A stretch of 64,000 nucleotides of DNA from Caprella mutica (lineage: Eukaryota > Arthropoda > Malacostraca > Amphipoda > Caprellidae). The number at the start of each line of letters is the position of its first letter. Position 1 is the stretch's first letter. Positions 22,765-35,234 of this stretch are shown piece after piece. The translations under genes and the position numbers were made by a program. The stretch lies in assembly GCA_947561585.1 (NCBI GenBank), contig CANNZV010002312.1, positions 40,199 to 104,198 of the forward strand, read 5' to 3'. The notes under the pieces are model-generated. The model saw nothing but the letters and a program-made list of their open reading frames with translations, did not search any database and was not told the DNA's origin.

Positions 22765-22865
22765 GCTCCCGTAAGGACTCTATCCTAAAGCTCTCTCTGG
22801 TGAAGGGAGGACCAGGGGGTTGGAAGGTCCCAAGCTGTTGTTATTTGGATCATATAGTTTTTTTT
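22765..22865 (+). repeat. R1 interspersed repeat, 5' fragment
   Basis: Matches the 5' end of R1 (GGACTCTATCCTAAAGCT, TCTCTGGTGAAGGGAGG, GTTATTTGGATCATATAG) and then stops at the beginning of R2. Confidence 0.65.
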
Positions 22866-23058
22866 ACACTCTATCAAGTGGTGAGCCAGTGGCAAAAATT
22901 ATATCGCGTCTTTCAATGCGGTGAATTCCTTATTTTGGGGTCACGTGACTGGCAATTTGGCGTCAGTTCCATGGAGTAATGATATAACTGAAACAAAATA
23001 AGGTTTTACATCGTCGTTCTCACCGTCCTGCAATCGCTGCAACACTACCTCTCTCTAG

Positions 23059-24168
23059 AGTTCACCATTTTCCTCTTAAATTAAAAAACATCTACATTAA
23101 ATTGAAAAACCTCCAATTCAAAAAGATCAAATCGATTAAATAAAACTCGAAGTTCAAATTAAAAAAAACTCTAGTTCAAATTAAAAAACTCTAGTTCAAA
23201 TTTAAAAAAAACTCTAGTTCAAATTAAAATAAATCAAGTGCAAATTAAAACAAATCAATCAATATAAAATAAATCAAATTCAATTAAAAAAAATAATATT
23301 ATGATTTTATTTTATTTTTTTAGTTCATTTAAGTGTTACGTTGACTGTCTAATTTTTTTTTAATTCTAAAGGATACAAATTATAACCTCAAATTGTTATT
23401 TTTCATGAAGTAAGAAATAATTTGAAGAATGGTAGATCGTTAGTACGAGCCATGAGCTTTGCTACCTACCTTGAGCTTTGCTACCTACCTTGAGCTTTTG
23501 TACCTACCATGAGATTTGCTACCTACCATGAACTTTGCTACCTACCATGAGATTTGATACCAACCATGAGTTTTGCTACCTACCATGAGCTTTGCTACCT
23601 ACCTTGAGCTTTGGTACCTACCATGAGCTTTAGTACCTACCATGAGCTTTAGTACCTACCATGAGCTTTAGTACCTACCATGAGCTTTAGTACCTACCAT
23701 GAGCTTTGCTACCTACCATGTGTTAGTGCCAAATAGCTTATTGGCCCTAATAATTCTTCAAAATATTTTTTACTTCATGAAAAATAATAATTCGTGGTAT
23801 AATTTGTATCATTTAAAATTTAAAAAATCTGAAATTTTACACAGTTAACGTAACGCTTACATGAACAAAAAAAAAAAAAGAAGAATTGCTACAATTGAGT
23901 GAAAAAAATTCGCAAATCGAAGATATTCATATCATTTTTCTAATTTGAATTTGATTTATTTTAATATGAATTCTAACTATTCTAAATTGAATTTAAGTTA
24001 TTTTAAATTGATTGATGTTTTTCAACATGCACTTGATTTTTTTGAATTAGAACTTGAGATTTTTTAATTTGAATGCCATCTTCTATCGATTTGATCTTTT
24101 TCAATTCTAATTTGAGTTTTTTTAATTTGATGTTGATATTTTTTTAATTTGACCGTCAAATGGTGTAC
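23059..24168. mobile_element. F2, foldback element with minisatellite core (copy 2)
   Basis: Ends are AGTTCACCATTTT on the left and, mirrored, AAATGGTGTACCT on the right; the GACCGTC and AATTTGATGTTGAT blocks behind the right end match F1. Long AT-rich inverted arms (about 23075-23440 and 23750-24160) enclose a short minisatellite (23445-23720). It is flanked by CTAG on both sides, consistent with a 4-bp target duplication, and the paralogous empty site is at 6069. It lacks the coding-like fragment found in F1. Confidence 0.85.
23445..23720. repeat. 19-20-bp minisatellite in F2
   Basis: About 14 units of CTACCTACCATGAGCTTTG, the same unit as in F1 but with ATGAGC and GCTACC variants dominating. 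The array is about a third the length of the F1 array, so copy number differs greatly between two copies of one element. Confidence 0.9.
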
Positions 24169-24190
24169 CTAGTATATCATAACTCTATGA

Positions 24191-25900
24191 ACTCGATTTT
24201 GAAATTAAATAATCTTGCTATAAATAAGAAATACATTTATGTATTAGTCCGTATCTTTAATAGAAGGTTTTTATATTATTTACTCATTATTATGCTTGCA
24301 AATTCTAGTTAAATTTTCACAAGAATTTGCATGCATATTAATGAATAAATGATATATAAACCTATATTATAGAAACGAACTACTGTATAAATATATTTCT
24401 ATTTAGCCATAGCAAGTTTATTTAATTTCAAAATACTATATACTTTTTTTGGGGGGGACATCAGGTATTGAATTCCGTATATTTTTAACATTTAATTCAA
24501 ATTTTTTATTTTATTTTATATATTGAATTCCGTATTAGTTGAAAAGTATTATTGTGATTGCAGTAATTTTAGTGTGGTGCAATGCATATCATCTATTTAT
24601 ATCTTGCTATTATATTAACTGTTTTATTATTTGGAATAAAATTAATCCTATTGAATGTGAAGACACTTAGCGATAATTTCTTTGATTCATTATCAAAGGA
24701 ATTGATTGGTAAATGGTCTAAAACCAGACTTTTTTAATTTAGACTTTTTCTTTTTTTTTGATTACTAATAAGACATATTTCATAAAACAGATCATGCATA
24801 CTAACTATTAGTTCTAATATTTTTTAAAATATTTTTGGAAATGATGATACTGAACAATTAATTATAATTATATAATATCATTCAACACTATGACTTTTTT
24901 TACTTGGAACTACATATCTCAAATTCTCCATTTTGGTTGAAAATCATTTATAATAAAAATATATGTGTACTGATACACTAATATATTCATGAAAAATATT
25001 GATGTTCTAATATAAATTTGTTCAATTATTATTGATTTAATATATTTTTTAATGGTTGCCCTGTTGATCAAATCCACAATTTCTTCATTGCATTATTTCA
25101 TATTAAAATCAAATAAATTAAATTCTTTCAATCAAATTCCTTATAACAGTTCATTTATTTTCTATGATGCAAAATGTATGGATTTATTTTAGATTTTCGC
25201 GCTGTTTTAGGTATACATCTATTTAATAATACTATTGGAACATTTTGAAACGCTTCTTCATATTGAGTTTATAAATATGATAAATCCCTCAGATGATTGG
25301 CTTTTATATATAAGTATTATTATCAGACTAATGATTTTATTTCGTTATGATATCTTCAATCCATTATTGGTAATTGTGATATATTCATAAAGTTTGTTAG
25401 AACTATTGCTAGTGCTGCTCAACTCCCATATATCGTAACCTTAATTAAATATTTTCCAACCTACTAACTACTCTTCCATCTCAATCAACAATGCACAAGT
25501 TCATTTCAATTTCATATTAGACGGAAGAAAATAGGTCATGGTATTCCTACAAGTAGCATCTTACAAATACTACTCTGGTATACATTTGGCAACTTTAAAA
25601 AAAGAGAGCAAAGATGCAATTTGTCTGAACAACCAATGGCGAAGCCCAGAGTAAAATTTCCCCCTGAACAAAAAGTCTTTCTTTACTCTTCAGTTGAGCC
25701 TGAAACAATTCAAGTCTTAAGTGAAAAATGTCCTAGTTGCTCTGCTGAATATTTTCTTGAGCTCTAAATAATAATAAATGATCGTGAATGTAGAATGTCC
25801 AACCATTATACAGTCAGAAATGCTGCAGCTCAATTTTTATTAATACAATATCCTTTATCTGAAAATATAATTATTTTATTTTGGTCTTGAAATAATTCAA
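24191..25900. other. AT-rich stretch, nothing recognised
   Basis: Long AT-rich tract with no supported exon, RNA gene or repeat match. A short G-run lies near 24450. Confidence 0.4.
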
Positions 25901-25906
25901 TGTAAC

Positions 25907-26150
25907 TTAAGTTCGACCGTCAAATTTGAGTCGGCGCACGGGTGAGTTTTGCGACTCGAAATCCCGATAGCTGTCTATCCTCTGTTGGAAGTGGCTGCAC
26001 ACGTACATCAGAGAGTATAATAAAGTTGGAGGAAAGTATAGTCCCTGTAGTACGCCATTTACATAACTAGAGAGGGAGAATGGAGCCAGGGGCTGCTCTA
26101 TTAGCATCTAAATCACAGCCAACTGAAAGTCTGTCAGAGAAATAAAATGT
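25907..26150 (-). pseudogene. Possible decayed reverse transcriptase fragment
   Basis: On the minus strand the two frames 26150-26090 and 26107-25907 contain, in order, YFSDRLSVGCD, NGVLQG and PTLLYSL, which resemble the non-LTR RT blocks around SDR, GVPQGS and SPLLF..Y. The parts lie in different frames and the catalytic ADD box is missing. GC content is higher than the flanks. It could be another kind of exon; the RT reading is suggestive and not proven. Confidence 0.35.
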
Positions 26151-27140
26151 AAATAGAACCTCTAAAGAACGAATGTTAGCAATACTGTAGTTAGAAATAT
26201 TTGATCTAGAGCTCATAAAGTCATAGATTATTTTAATATATTGCTAAGATTAAAACTACTTTATTCAGGTTGTTCAATCATACTATTTTTGAATATCACA
26301 ATAGTTTCAAACTTTCAATCAGTTCAATATTTCATCAAACTGAAAAAAGTTTACTTAATTCAGTAAGATTCAATCGAAATTTGAAATTCATAGGTATGTC
26401 GTTCAATATTGCTGTATTAAAATGTGAATGCTGTACAGATGCGTTAAATTAATCAAATAAAAGTAGTTAATTTTAATATTGAAAGGCAACTTATGAATAT
26501 AGTAAACTTAGTTACTCATATTTCTAGTATAAAATGTAGAAACTTTAGTGTAAGATGCGTATATAAATTTATAAGCGGGTTCTATAAATTGCAGAAGAAT
26601 TCTACATCATATTTTATTCCTTCTATGAAACTAACTTCGCAAGAAAATGTATTACATGTCCTTCATTTTATGGTATTTTATGCTTTTTTATCTATTCAAT
26701 GCTGTATCATCTTAACACACTAGTATGGTTGCATAGAATTACTAACTTAAAATAATATCTACTAAAAATTTTAAAATTTCAATATCTTCTATATAGAACT
26801 GTCATGCTCAGTTTTTTAATCTCTGAAATGGTAAAGTTTTGATATCAGATTGTGATGATAATATTAAAGTCAACTATAAAGATTCATTCCTGTACTGTTT
26901 TTAGTATTAAATGTTGTGATGATGTACATTTTTTCACATTACAATATATTGTTCATTTCGTTTTACAGCTTTTGAACTCATTCTGATCGTTTCTCATTTT
27001 GTTTTTCTGTGTAAGGGAGAAAAAATTGCGATTGTATAATCATTGTAATATATTTTATTCATTCAATTTCATTTGTGACATCACTTTTGCAATCAGAATC
27101 TTCAATCCTTACCATTGATTTTGCTATTTTTTCTTTACTG
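26151..27140. other. AT-rich stretch, no supported gene
   Basis: Two frames of 60 and 76 codons (26270-26452 and 26493-26723) occur, with low-complexity or unpersuasive products and no splice context. Nothing else was seen. Confidence 0.35.
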
Positions 27141-27323
27141 TTATTCAAGTGCTCGAGTTTTGAAATTTTCTCCTCTCTCTCTTCTGCGATGCTCATTTAC
27201 TTGTATCACCTGATGCTGCCATTTCATCAGACGAAATAGCTCAAGAGTAGAGGCTTCGCCCGCTCCTCGCAGATTGAATTGCTGTGGAACACGACGTGCT
27301 CTTTTGTGATGGTCTTGTGTATT
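27141..27323 (-). CDS. Unrecognised exon-like frame with strong acceptor
   Basis: On the minus strand the acceptor TTTCCTTTACAG is followed immediately by 60 open codons in a GC-rich island, ending at TAA (27141-27143). The product is hydrophilic and balanced: DHHKRARRVPQQFNLRG, EASTLELFRLMKWQHQ, then a basic VNEHRRRERGENFK tail. A possible donor (ACAA|GTAAAT) about 120 bp into it would give an internal exon. The sharp change in composition and the clean acceptor are the best splice evidence in the window. Family not recognised. Confidence 0.4.
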   Translation of the reverse strand, partial: NTQDHHKRARRVPQQFNLRGAGEASTLELFRLMKWQHQVIQVNEHRRRERGENFKTRALE

Positions 27324-29005
27324 CTGTAAAGGAAATTACGTGTTGAGTTTATAATGTTCGTCCATTCTTAACATGAATTCATTAAATATGATATCCGATC
27401 GACGGTTGATTTGGTGCTTATGAATTTATAAATTGTCTAGAGAATATCGCTATAATGCTGACTGAATTGATAATTCATTAGATAGGACAGACCAAATTAT
27501 ATTTTAGAAAATGTATCTATTTTTTAGTGGATATTAAATTTAAATTTTTCCTTAGGTTATAAGATTTTATGAGTGAGATAACTTATAAAAGATGGTCGAT
27601 CATAAGAAGATATTGAAATAGAGCTATCTTTGTTCTCTATCGATAACAACAATGTTAAAATGTTTTCTCAATAAATAAAATCATACCTAAAATTTAATAA
27701 CCCTATAGGTACTATTCATGATAACGCTGACTTACTAGCCTTACTTTAAATATTTTGAAATGTTATTTTCATGCACATGTTGTATGAGAAATTATTATAT
27801 ATAAAAATAAAAGGTTAGAGGATAAATGCTAATACTTTTACTGCAATATAATTCATGTATTGTATTCAATTAATATGGAAATATTTGTTTAGGGATTGAA
27901 ATATTAAGTATAAATCTTTATCTGTCTGTTCATATCTTGAGGTGTATACAAAGGAGCGAGTGTGTGTTTTAAAACTTGAAAGGGAAACCTACTATATCTG
28001 TTGATGTTGAAACTTGTCGTGCCATATTGTTTACTAACATTCTTATTTTAGTGTTGTATCTGCGGGTATAAGATAAAGATCTTGATCTAAAAATATTGTA
28101 TACTGTATTATTAAAATCTATTCATTAAATTCGTAACCTATTTGCTTTCGATATTGATGGAAATAGACCAAAGAATACGTAATTTAATTTTATATCCTTT
28201 GTTCAAATCTTTTACTATTTGAGTTCTCATTCAAATATCTCCTTCATTGTTCATTCAATATCAACAAATAGAGTTTATATTCTGTATCCTGTCCCTGATT
28301 AATCGTGATTGATTTATCGCTATAAGTAACATCGTAAAGAGTGGAGCCCCTCTCATAGCTTATTAAGGCAATCTATCTGGGATCTCCACATTGACTCTGA
28401 TGACATTCTATTAATGCAGTCTTAATTCTGCTCAATCAATGAGCTTCTTGTTACTTTTCATGTTTACTTTTCATGTTGACTATTTTCATAATGTAAAGAA
28501 TTGTGTAAAATTCCGATTAATTTGGTACTACGACTGTACTTTTTCGTTCAAAATTATGAGTTCTTAATAGTATTGGTGTAATTTACAATCCACACATGGT
28601 CCGTGCCTTCAAATTTAGTTATTTATTGAAATTATTGACGTTGAAATTATACTCTAGTATGGAAATTCCTATTCGTTTCTTTTTATTTTTTCTAATTGGA
28701 CTTACATATTTTATAAAAGCAATTGATGAAGATTTTTAAAAATAATATTTCATTATTATTATTATATTTCTGTGCGAATTATGATTTAATCTTTTTGTTA
28801 AACATTGAATAGAAGATTAAAATAAAAAAATAAAATATATATGTAAATAAGGAAACGCACTGTCCATTATATAATGTAAGGGGGATGATACTTGGATTGT
28901 TTTCTAAATTTATAACTAAAATATTTTTCTTTATTTTAAAGATTCTGTTATACACTGTATTCATTACATATTAATTCGACAATTTCATTTTTCTATTCCT
29001 CTTAG
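27324..29005. other. AT-rich stretch, nothing recognised
   Basis: No supported exon, repeat or RNA gene. If the neighbouring exon-like frames belong to genes, this would be intron or intergenic sequence. Confidence 0.4.
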
Positions 29006-29394
29006 CTGGTGTACCCTTCCTATATTGGATGAGATATATCATGGAAATAAAAACCCTTTTGCACTTTGAAAAAATAGCACACGGGAGCATTCACTCCACT
29101 CCCCTTTATGCGATTAAACTCAATCAACTCTGCAGTCTAATCAGTCTGGATCCCTTTTTTTATGGCACACTGGAACATCTGCCTCAAGTCAGAAAATACG
29201 AAGTTAAAATTAGCATATGGATACTGGTCGGAGCACCGTGCCTTGATTGTTCATGTAACATTTTACCTAAGAAACTCCATATATTGCTTCCAACCTTTTC
29301 TTCCAATTATATATATTGCAATAGTATTTTTTTGAATAATTTGAATGCATCCATAAAATGTGTAGTATGCGTCTGTACGAAGTTGATTACTTAA
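29006..29394 (+). CDS. Unrecognised exon-like frame (possible terminal exon)
   Basis: A pyrimidine-rich acceptor TTTCTATTCCTCTTAG ends at 29005. In phase, the frame is open for about 128 codons to TAA at 29392-29394, and AATAAA follows within about 10 bases. The first two thirds are reasonably complex (LLHFEKIAHGSIHSTPLYA, SLDPFFYGTLEHLPQVRKYE); the last third is cysteine-rich and less convincing. An internal ATG lies at 29029. No family was recognised. It may be a 3'-terminal exon or a decayed transposon. Confidence 0.3.
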
Positions 29395-29899
29395 AGTAAA
29401 TAAAATATCACAATTTTATTATTGAACTGTAGATTATTGTGAGATATGTTGCATCTATACTTGGAAATTATGAAACTAATATAATTAGAATAAATTCTAT
29501 GCCATTTTCAAATTCAGTATTAATCGCAGTTACTTTATTTCACGAATACTATTTGAATTTAATATAGTATATATTATCCCTTTATCGTTCTTTTGATCAT
29601 AATTATATTTTGGTGAAAGACAAAGGGTTACTCTTGCTATATATTCTTATTGCATTAATATTTTAGGTTGCTAAATACTAATGATGTGAAAGGTTAGATA
29701 TTTATCTAATTGGTAGTTATTTATGCGAACAATTAGATGCTTTTCTTTGTGATTTTTTGTGATTTGTTTTAATTAATGTACTTGTGATGACTCTCTCATC
29801 CCTTGGTGTAACTTTCAATGAACCTCCTCCCTCACTGTATGTATACGCATTTTATTTCTATCCACCTTCGGCGCAGGCTTCCCTCTTTATTCGCGAGTG

Positions 29900-30183
29900 T
29901 CATGACCCCCGTGCTACAGTTGACCTTAGGTAAGAGTCTGGGGTCCAATGAAGAGGGCTTCTGTAAAATCCTACAACCTCTAGTCCATACAGCGCCGGAC
30001 AGGCCAACGCTGCTACGGTCGTTAAACCTGCTATGTCGGCGTGTAAAGCTCTAAGCTCTCTCATATGCTTTCCTTCCAAAGGTGAATTACATGTGTCCTT
30101 CCGAGCAAACAGTGTCCAGTGATTAGTACTACTTTGCATATATGATGAAGAATTCCGTTGGAAGTAATTGTGTTGCGCTAAAG
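29900..30183 (-). CDS. Unrecognised exon-like frame in GC-rich island
   Basis: On the minus strand an acceptor-like AAATCCTAGTTAG precedes about 94 open codons ending at 29900. The product looks like folded protein: NHWTLFARKDTC, MRELRALHADIAGLTT, a hydrophobic VAALACPALYGLEVVGFY, then SPLHWTPDSYLRS. The plus strand is also open for 78 codons here (29818-30054), so orientation is uncertain. The island extends to about 30360 with no clear second frame. It may be an exon or a transposon fragment, though no other copy is in the window. Confidence 0.3.
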
Positions 30184-31195
30184 CTAACTAGGATTTGTAA
30201 CAGATATAAATTGATGGGGAGTTAGCCAGTGAGTGCCACGGGTTTGGATTTAAAGAGGCTGCAGTGTATCGTAAACGGGAGCGATGGTCGACCCGGTGTA
30301 GGATTGCTCGTCATTCCCTCAGTTAGGTTTTAGCATTCCTGCCTGCAGGTCTCTTACCCTCCTATTTTACTGTTTTCAGTAATATGAAAATCTCTCAACT
30401 TTGTGTTCTATACATATATAATTATGGAAATACTCTTTTCTGATAGTGATCGTGTGAAGTGTAGGAAGAGATGTTTATTACTCATTTTGAGTGTGCTCGT
30501 ACGTGCGTGTTCGACAAGCATGACATGATGTTGCATAGAAGTAGAACCTATTAACACGAAATGGGTAAGCGATGCTCTCTATTTTAGGATGCTTCTTCTC
30601 TTTTGTGGACATAACGTTCTCATTTTATCTGAACACTTATTTGATGGACTGTTCGAACCTTGAATTTCACTTTACTCATGTGTACTCCATTTATTTAATA
30701 AAAAAATTCAATTGTATTCATAAATAACTATCTGGAGTATTGTTATAATTTAACATCATCAAATATCTTTATGCTTCAATTTGTTATTCTTTTTTATTTC
30801 AACTAATCTATTCCTCACACTCTGTTGTTGCAATAAGTGAATCTTAAATTTATTATTGTTTAAAACAGGTTTTGTTCTTAAAAATATGTACTACTACGTT
30901 TATTTTTATATTATATCTTTATAAATCTCACTTGATTTTTTTGTTCTCACTTTTAAATTATCTCTTATAACTGAACTAATTTTTCTAATTTACAATATAA
31001 TTCACCTATCTAGTACTATAGTGAATACTGGATGATAATGTTGTATGTAGTATAATGATATTTGAATCATGTCCAATGTATCATTTGAACATCTACATTC
31101 TATTTAGATGGTGTACACGAACCACATATACTATTTATTCTTTGTAGCTTTATGTTCTCTGTTATGAATTTTGAAATATCCAAAGAATGCATAGC
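30184..31195. other. GC-richer tail (to about 30360), then AT-rich stretch
   Basis: 30184-30360 has unusually even composition (GATGGTCGACCCGG, CCTGCCTGCAGG) but no frame stays open in it. Beyond that, only AT-rich sequence. Confidence 0.35.
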
Positions 31196-31379
31196 AGTGT
31201 TTCGTACCTTCTCTTCGTCTGTCCGCCATCTTGTTTGAAATGCTCAGTGGACGGATGAGACAGTTTATAGCCGAGCTGATGCAGCCATGTAAGGCAAGCA
31301 ACTCATTCGGTCTGTGAACGGAGTGGCGGGCTTCGCTTCCGCTATTCGAAATATGGCGACGGTGATGGTTATCGGAACT
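31196..31379 (+). other. Candidate promoter-proximal first exon
   Basis: An abrupt GC-rich island contains CCGCCATCTTG and AATATGGCGAC, both like the YY1 motif that often marks the 5' ends of animal genes. The ATG at 31353 encodes nine residues (MATVMVIGT) and meets a donor, ACT|GTAAGA, at 31379/31380 in phase 0. Upstream short ATGs are closed quickly. This is consistent with a 5' UTR plus the first few codons of a plus-strand gene with a long first intron. No second exon could be matched. Confidence 0.35.
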
Positions 31380-33499
31380 GTAAGAAAAAAAAAGTGTAAT
31401 TAATGTATCAAATATGATTAAATTGATTCATTTATATTTTAGATAAGCATATGAAATATTTGTTTCAATTTCTCTTTTCTTGATTTTCAGAAAATTTATT
31501 TCTTGTTCAATCATTGTATGATTATTCTCATTTGATAAATTTGTTGTGCATACTTGTAATTACTTGTTTATCAGATTATTCTATCAAACATGCCAGATAT
31601 ATTTCAAATATGTATGATTGAAAAACTCCATATATAGCAAATCATTATAAAGAATTTTCCATGATTGTTAATGCCTTCCTATGGATCAGTTTATAGAAGT
31701 ATCATTTAATAAAATGTTAGTTAAGGATAAAATCTTATAATGATTTCAAGTTATAAGACTGATTATTGTTTTCTCTATAACTATATTTAGTAACTCTATC
31801 GGTAGAAGATATAATAAAATCGAATGTAATTTGAAGTATATCAAAAGCATTTCTAGATAAGTAACTTCTTTTTAAATAGGTCTTAGGTAATTTATGAATT
31901 TAATTAATTGTGATTGTATTTTCTTGATCACTAGCTCTCTTTTATATTGAGGTGAATTATATGCATTCATTTACGATAATCAACCTGTATTTTATTTAAT
32001 TGTATACATATTATTTACTTCAATAGCACAACACATCATCAATATCGTATAAACCTTACATTTCTCTAAAAACGGGTTAACAAAATTATAAAACTACTCT
32101 TTTCAACAGTAATAACATGCATAGATAATTAGATATATCGATGAGTTGACGTGTACTTCAACATATGAAATCAAATTCCCTCTTTGTTCAAATAAACATC
32201 ATCTACTAAATAAATAAATGATAACAATGTATTTCTTTATCTTGGAAATTTTATCTGAGAGAATATGTTCACAAAATTGTAAATTAGAATAATGTTTTCA
32301 GCTCTTATAATCTTTTCTTGGTTTGTACTGTTTCATAAAAATACCATTTTTATAAAAAAAAACTGTTAGGGACTAAAAAATGCTCTTTCAATAATGCCAA
32401 TTTTTCACCAAACAATATATTTTACAACAAGCTCTCACGAGAATCCATTCAATACAAAATTACATTATTGGAAATTCCTGTGACTGAACATTTAAAGTAC
32501 TTTTTGGCTGTTTCTTTCTTTTCAGTATATACAATTTATTGAATAAAATGTACTTTCTGTTCAATCAACGTAACAATTGCGAAAAAGCCAACCCCCTCTA
32601 TGGTTACTATTGTCAGAAAGCTTTCCTATCGTGCAAACTAATCAGTTCAGTAAATAAACCGTTTTGGCCTTTTTTTCTCTCTCCGGTATAATCAATGTCT
32701 CCCCCTAATTGGTCACGAGACTGAGAATATATCCATACTCTTTCTATATGCAGTCTCACTATTGTTATATTAAACCTTTTGTTAGAATTAGAATGAATTA
32801 CAATTTAAGAGTGGCATTTGAAGATGGAATTTAAATATAAATTACCTATACAAGTTTAATTATTTATTGTTGAATCCGTAGGATTCAATTTGCATATCGA
32901 ATTCAAATACTCGTATAGTAACACTTGAAAATAATATGAAACCAGCAGATTTAATCATCCCCTTAGAATATTAATATTGTGTAATGTTCGAATCTAATGT
33001 TTCTTCTATTTTTGAATACTGTATTGATTGAAGCATCTTATTTTCCTTATTTGTGATTTTAATCGAAATATACTTTATACTTGTGGTGAAATAATTACAG
33101 TTTAAAATGATTTCTATTTCAATTTAATTTGTTTTTATATTATCAATTTTTTATAGCACTTAAAATTGAATCCATTGTCATTAGTTATTTTAACTCTATA
33201 GCGGTAATTATGTGATATATCACATTCAACAGATATCACAATTTTGTAACACAACTAAAATTTTTTTTTTCTGCAATATTATTGATACTAACCAAAATAA
33301 CTATGGAATCAAATTTTATAAATACAATCTGAGGTATTTTTTCATACAATGATTATTATCAATGTTCATTACTATTATGGGGCATCAGACTTCTGGTTGT
33401 TAAGACTTTTTTCTCCCAAATGTTTTTAAGTCATTATAATCCAGGAGTTATTTGTGGATTTCCAAGAGAGACTCCATTGGATCCAAAATGTTGTAATCT
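31380..33499. other. AT-rich stretch, nothing recognised
   Basis: No supported exon, repeat copy or RNA gene; would be intron if the preceding candidate exon is real. Confidence 0.4.
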
Positions 33500-33875
33500 A
33501 GTGATGCAGTCATCTTTCTCTTCTATTTTAACCATGTTATGCGTTTATCAGTGATTATTATTGTTTTGTACTATAATCTTAAACTACGACGTATGTAATC
33601 TGTCATTTTTTAATTTTCTTTCATACATGTGCTCAGTAATGTGTGCTTGTCATCACTTTTGTTGCATTCCTTGGCAAGTAACTCCATTGGCAGAGTAGCT
33701 TTTCTTCATTCATGAACATTGCAACCAAATGGTGATAGTTTAGTTTATTCACGGAGCCACTTTCCTGTCTTTCCTGATTCATCAATATCCTATTTATATT
33801 TCATTTCATAATATTACTAATATGACCTTTTGTTCCGAAGCAGATGCCGACCCCGTCCTCCTCATTTAACACTTA
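33500..33875 (+). repeat. R1 interspersed repeat, diverged copy
   Basis: The 3' two thirds align well with R1: TTGCATTCCTTGGCAAGTAA, AGAGTAGCTTTTCTTCATTC, CACGGAGCCACTTTCCTG, TTTTGTTCCGAAGCAGATGC. The 5' part is weak. Confidence 0.7.
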
Positions 33876-35192
33876 TTTCTTTTCAAATTCTAAAATATTC
33901 TTTCTTTTCCATAAAGCAATATTGCGGAGTTTTTCTATTTGAGTAGTCATATGCATAGGAATGATAGTCTTAAATTGTTGTTTGTTTTAATAACATGTTT
34001 CTTCGTATAGTCACTGCACTTTTCGCTCAAAATAAAGACATTTTAAGAATTTTATCAATTTGAAGCATAAAAAATGTATAAATTTATATACTCAACTAAA
34101 CATTGTCACTACTTTCAATGGGAAGCAGGAGTGATATCTTTGCAGCAACCTTCAAGACACCAAGTATCAAACTGATATATCCGCACAATATCATCTTCAG
34201 TTCAGAGTAATTTGAATATTCTAATAGTTTCGAGTTTAATTTCCCATCACTGGTTATAAATTTTCTCGAAATAACGTTATCTCTGCGGTTGGAGTAGGGT
34301 TATCAATGTCTCAACTCTACCATATCTATAAGTCAGTCATAAAATATTCAAATTGATCGTGGTTAAGAACCGTACCTTTTCCAACTATGAACACATCCTC
34401 ATAAAAATTCTTGCATTAATCAGGATTTCTTGGTTTTCAGTCTGTTACTATTTTTATGATTGCACGATTATCAAAGTCCCCATTTATATTAAGATTTATT
34501 ACGAAATATTAATATCGGATCTCCAATGTACTTTTGTTTCTTATTTATTAACAAAATTCTATTGTGTTTCGGAATTTATTTAGAATTTTGAAAGATTTTG
34601 CGTAATATATGAAATGATGTGCGTTGATCTATTAATCAAAATATGTTCTGTAAAATGTATATACATTTGTGTGAAGTTTTATTTACTTCGAAACTTGTAC
34701 ATCAGTTTCATAAATTGATAAAAACAATTTGATTGTTAGCATTTAACATTATTATAATTTTGAAGATGTAATTACAAATATTTTGGTAAATCATTTAATG
34801 TATTAGTATTTATTAATCTTATTTTTTAAGGTTTATTTTCAATTTTACCAATAAAATATGTTAAGTTATTAAAATTACTCGGAACTCTTCACGGATCAGT
34901 TTCTCTATTGCTAAAAGGAAATTTTAAAACATGATTATTCTTATGCATTCTCAGATGAAAATTATATGTGAATAATAATCATGAAGTGGCTGTGTGAGGA
35001 ATATAACGTCTGTTTTATTTTGATCATTCACATAATTTTCTGTTCCTATTTTACACATGTCACTTTAGTTATTTAATTGTAAATTAACTATTTCTTCAGA
35101 AAGCATCTGAGAGGGGATGATTATCAGACTAGTGGTTTAAAATTCCTATTGCAAATCCCCTCCAACGTACTGAGGCTATTTCTAGGCTGACT
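33876..35192. other. AT-rich stretch, nothing recognised
   Basis: No supported exon or repeat. A 76-codon frame at 34353-34583 has a low-complexity product and no splice context. Confidence 0.4.
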
Positions 35193-35234
35193 TTGTTGTT
35201 CATAGCTTTAGCTATAAATAGGATCTTGTTTAGA

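Larger units (their letters stand above)
22876..24190 (+). repeat. R2 interspersed repeat interrupted by foldback F2
   Basis: The left half (22876-23058) and right half (24173-24190) match the continuous copy at 5889-6100. The interruption falls exactly at a CTAG, which is present on both sides here (23055-23058 and 24169-24172) and once in the uninterrupted copy. The right flank lacks two bases (TG) relative to the empty site. Confidence 0.75.
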
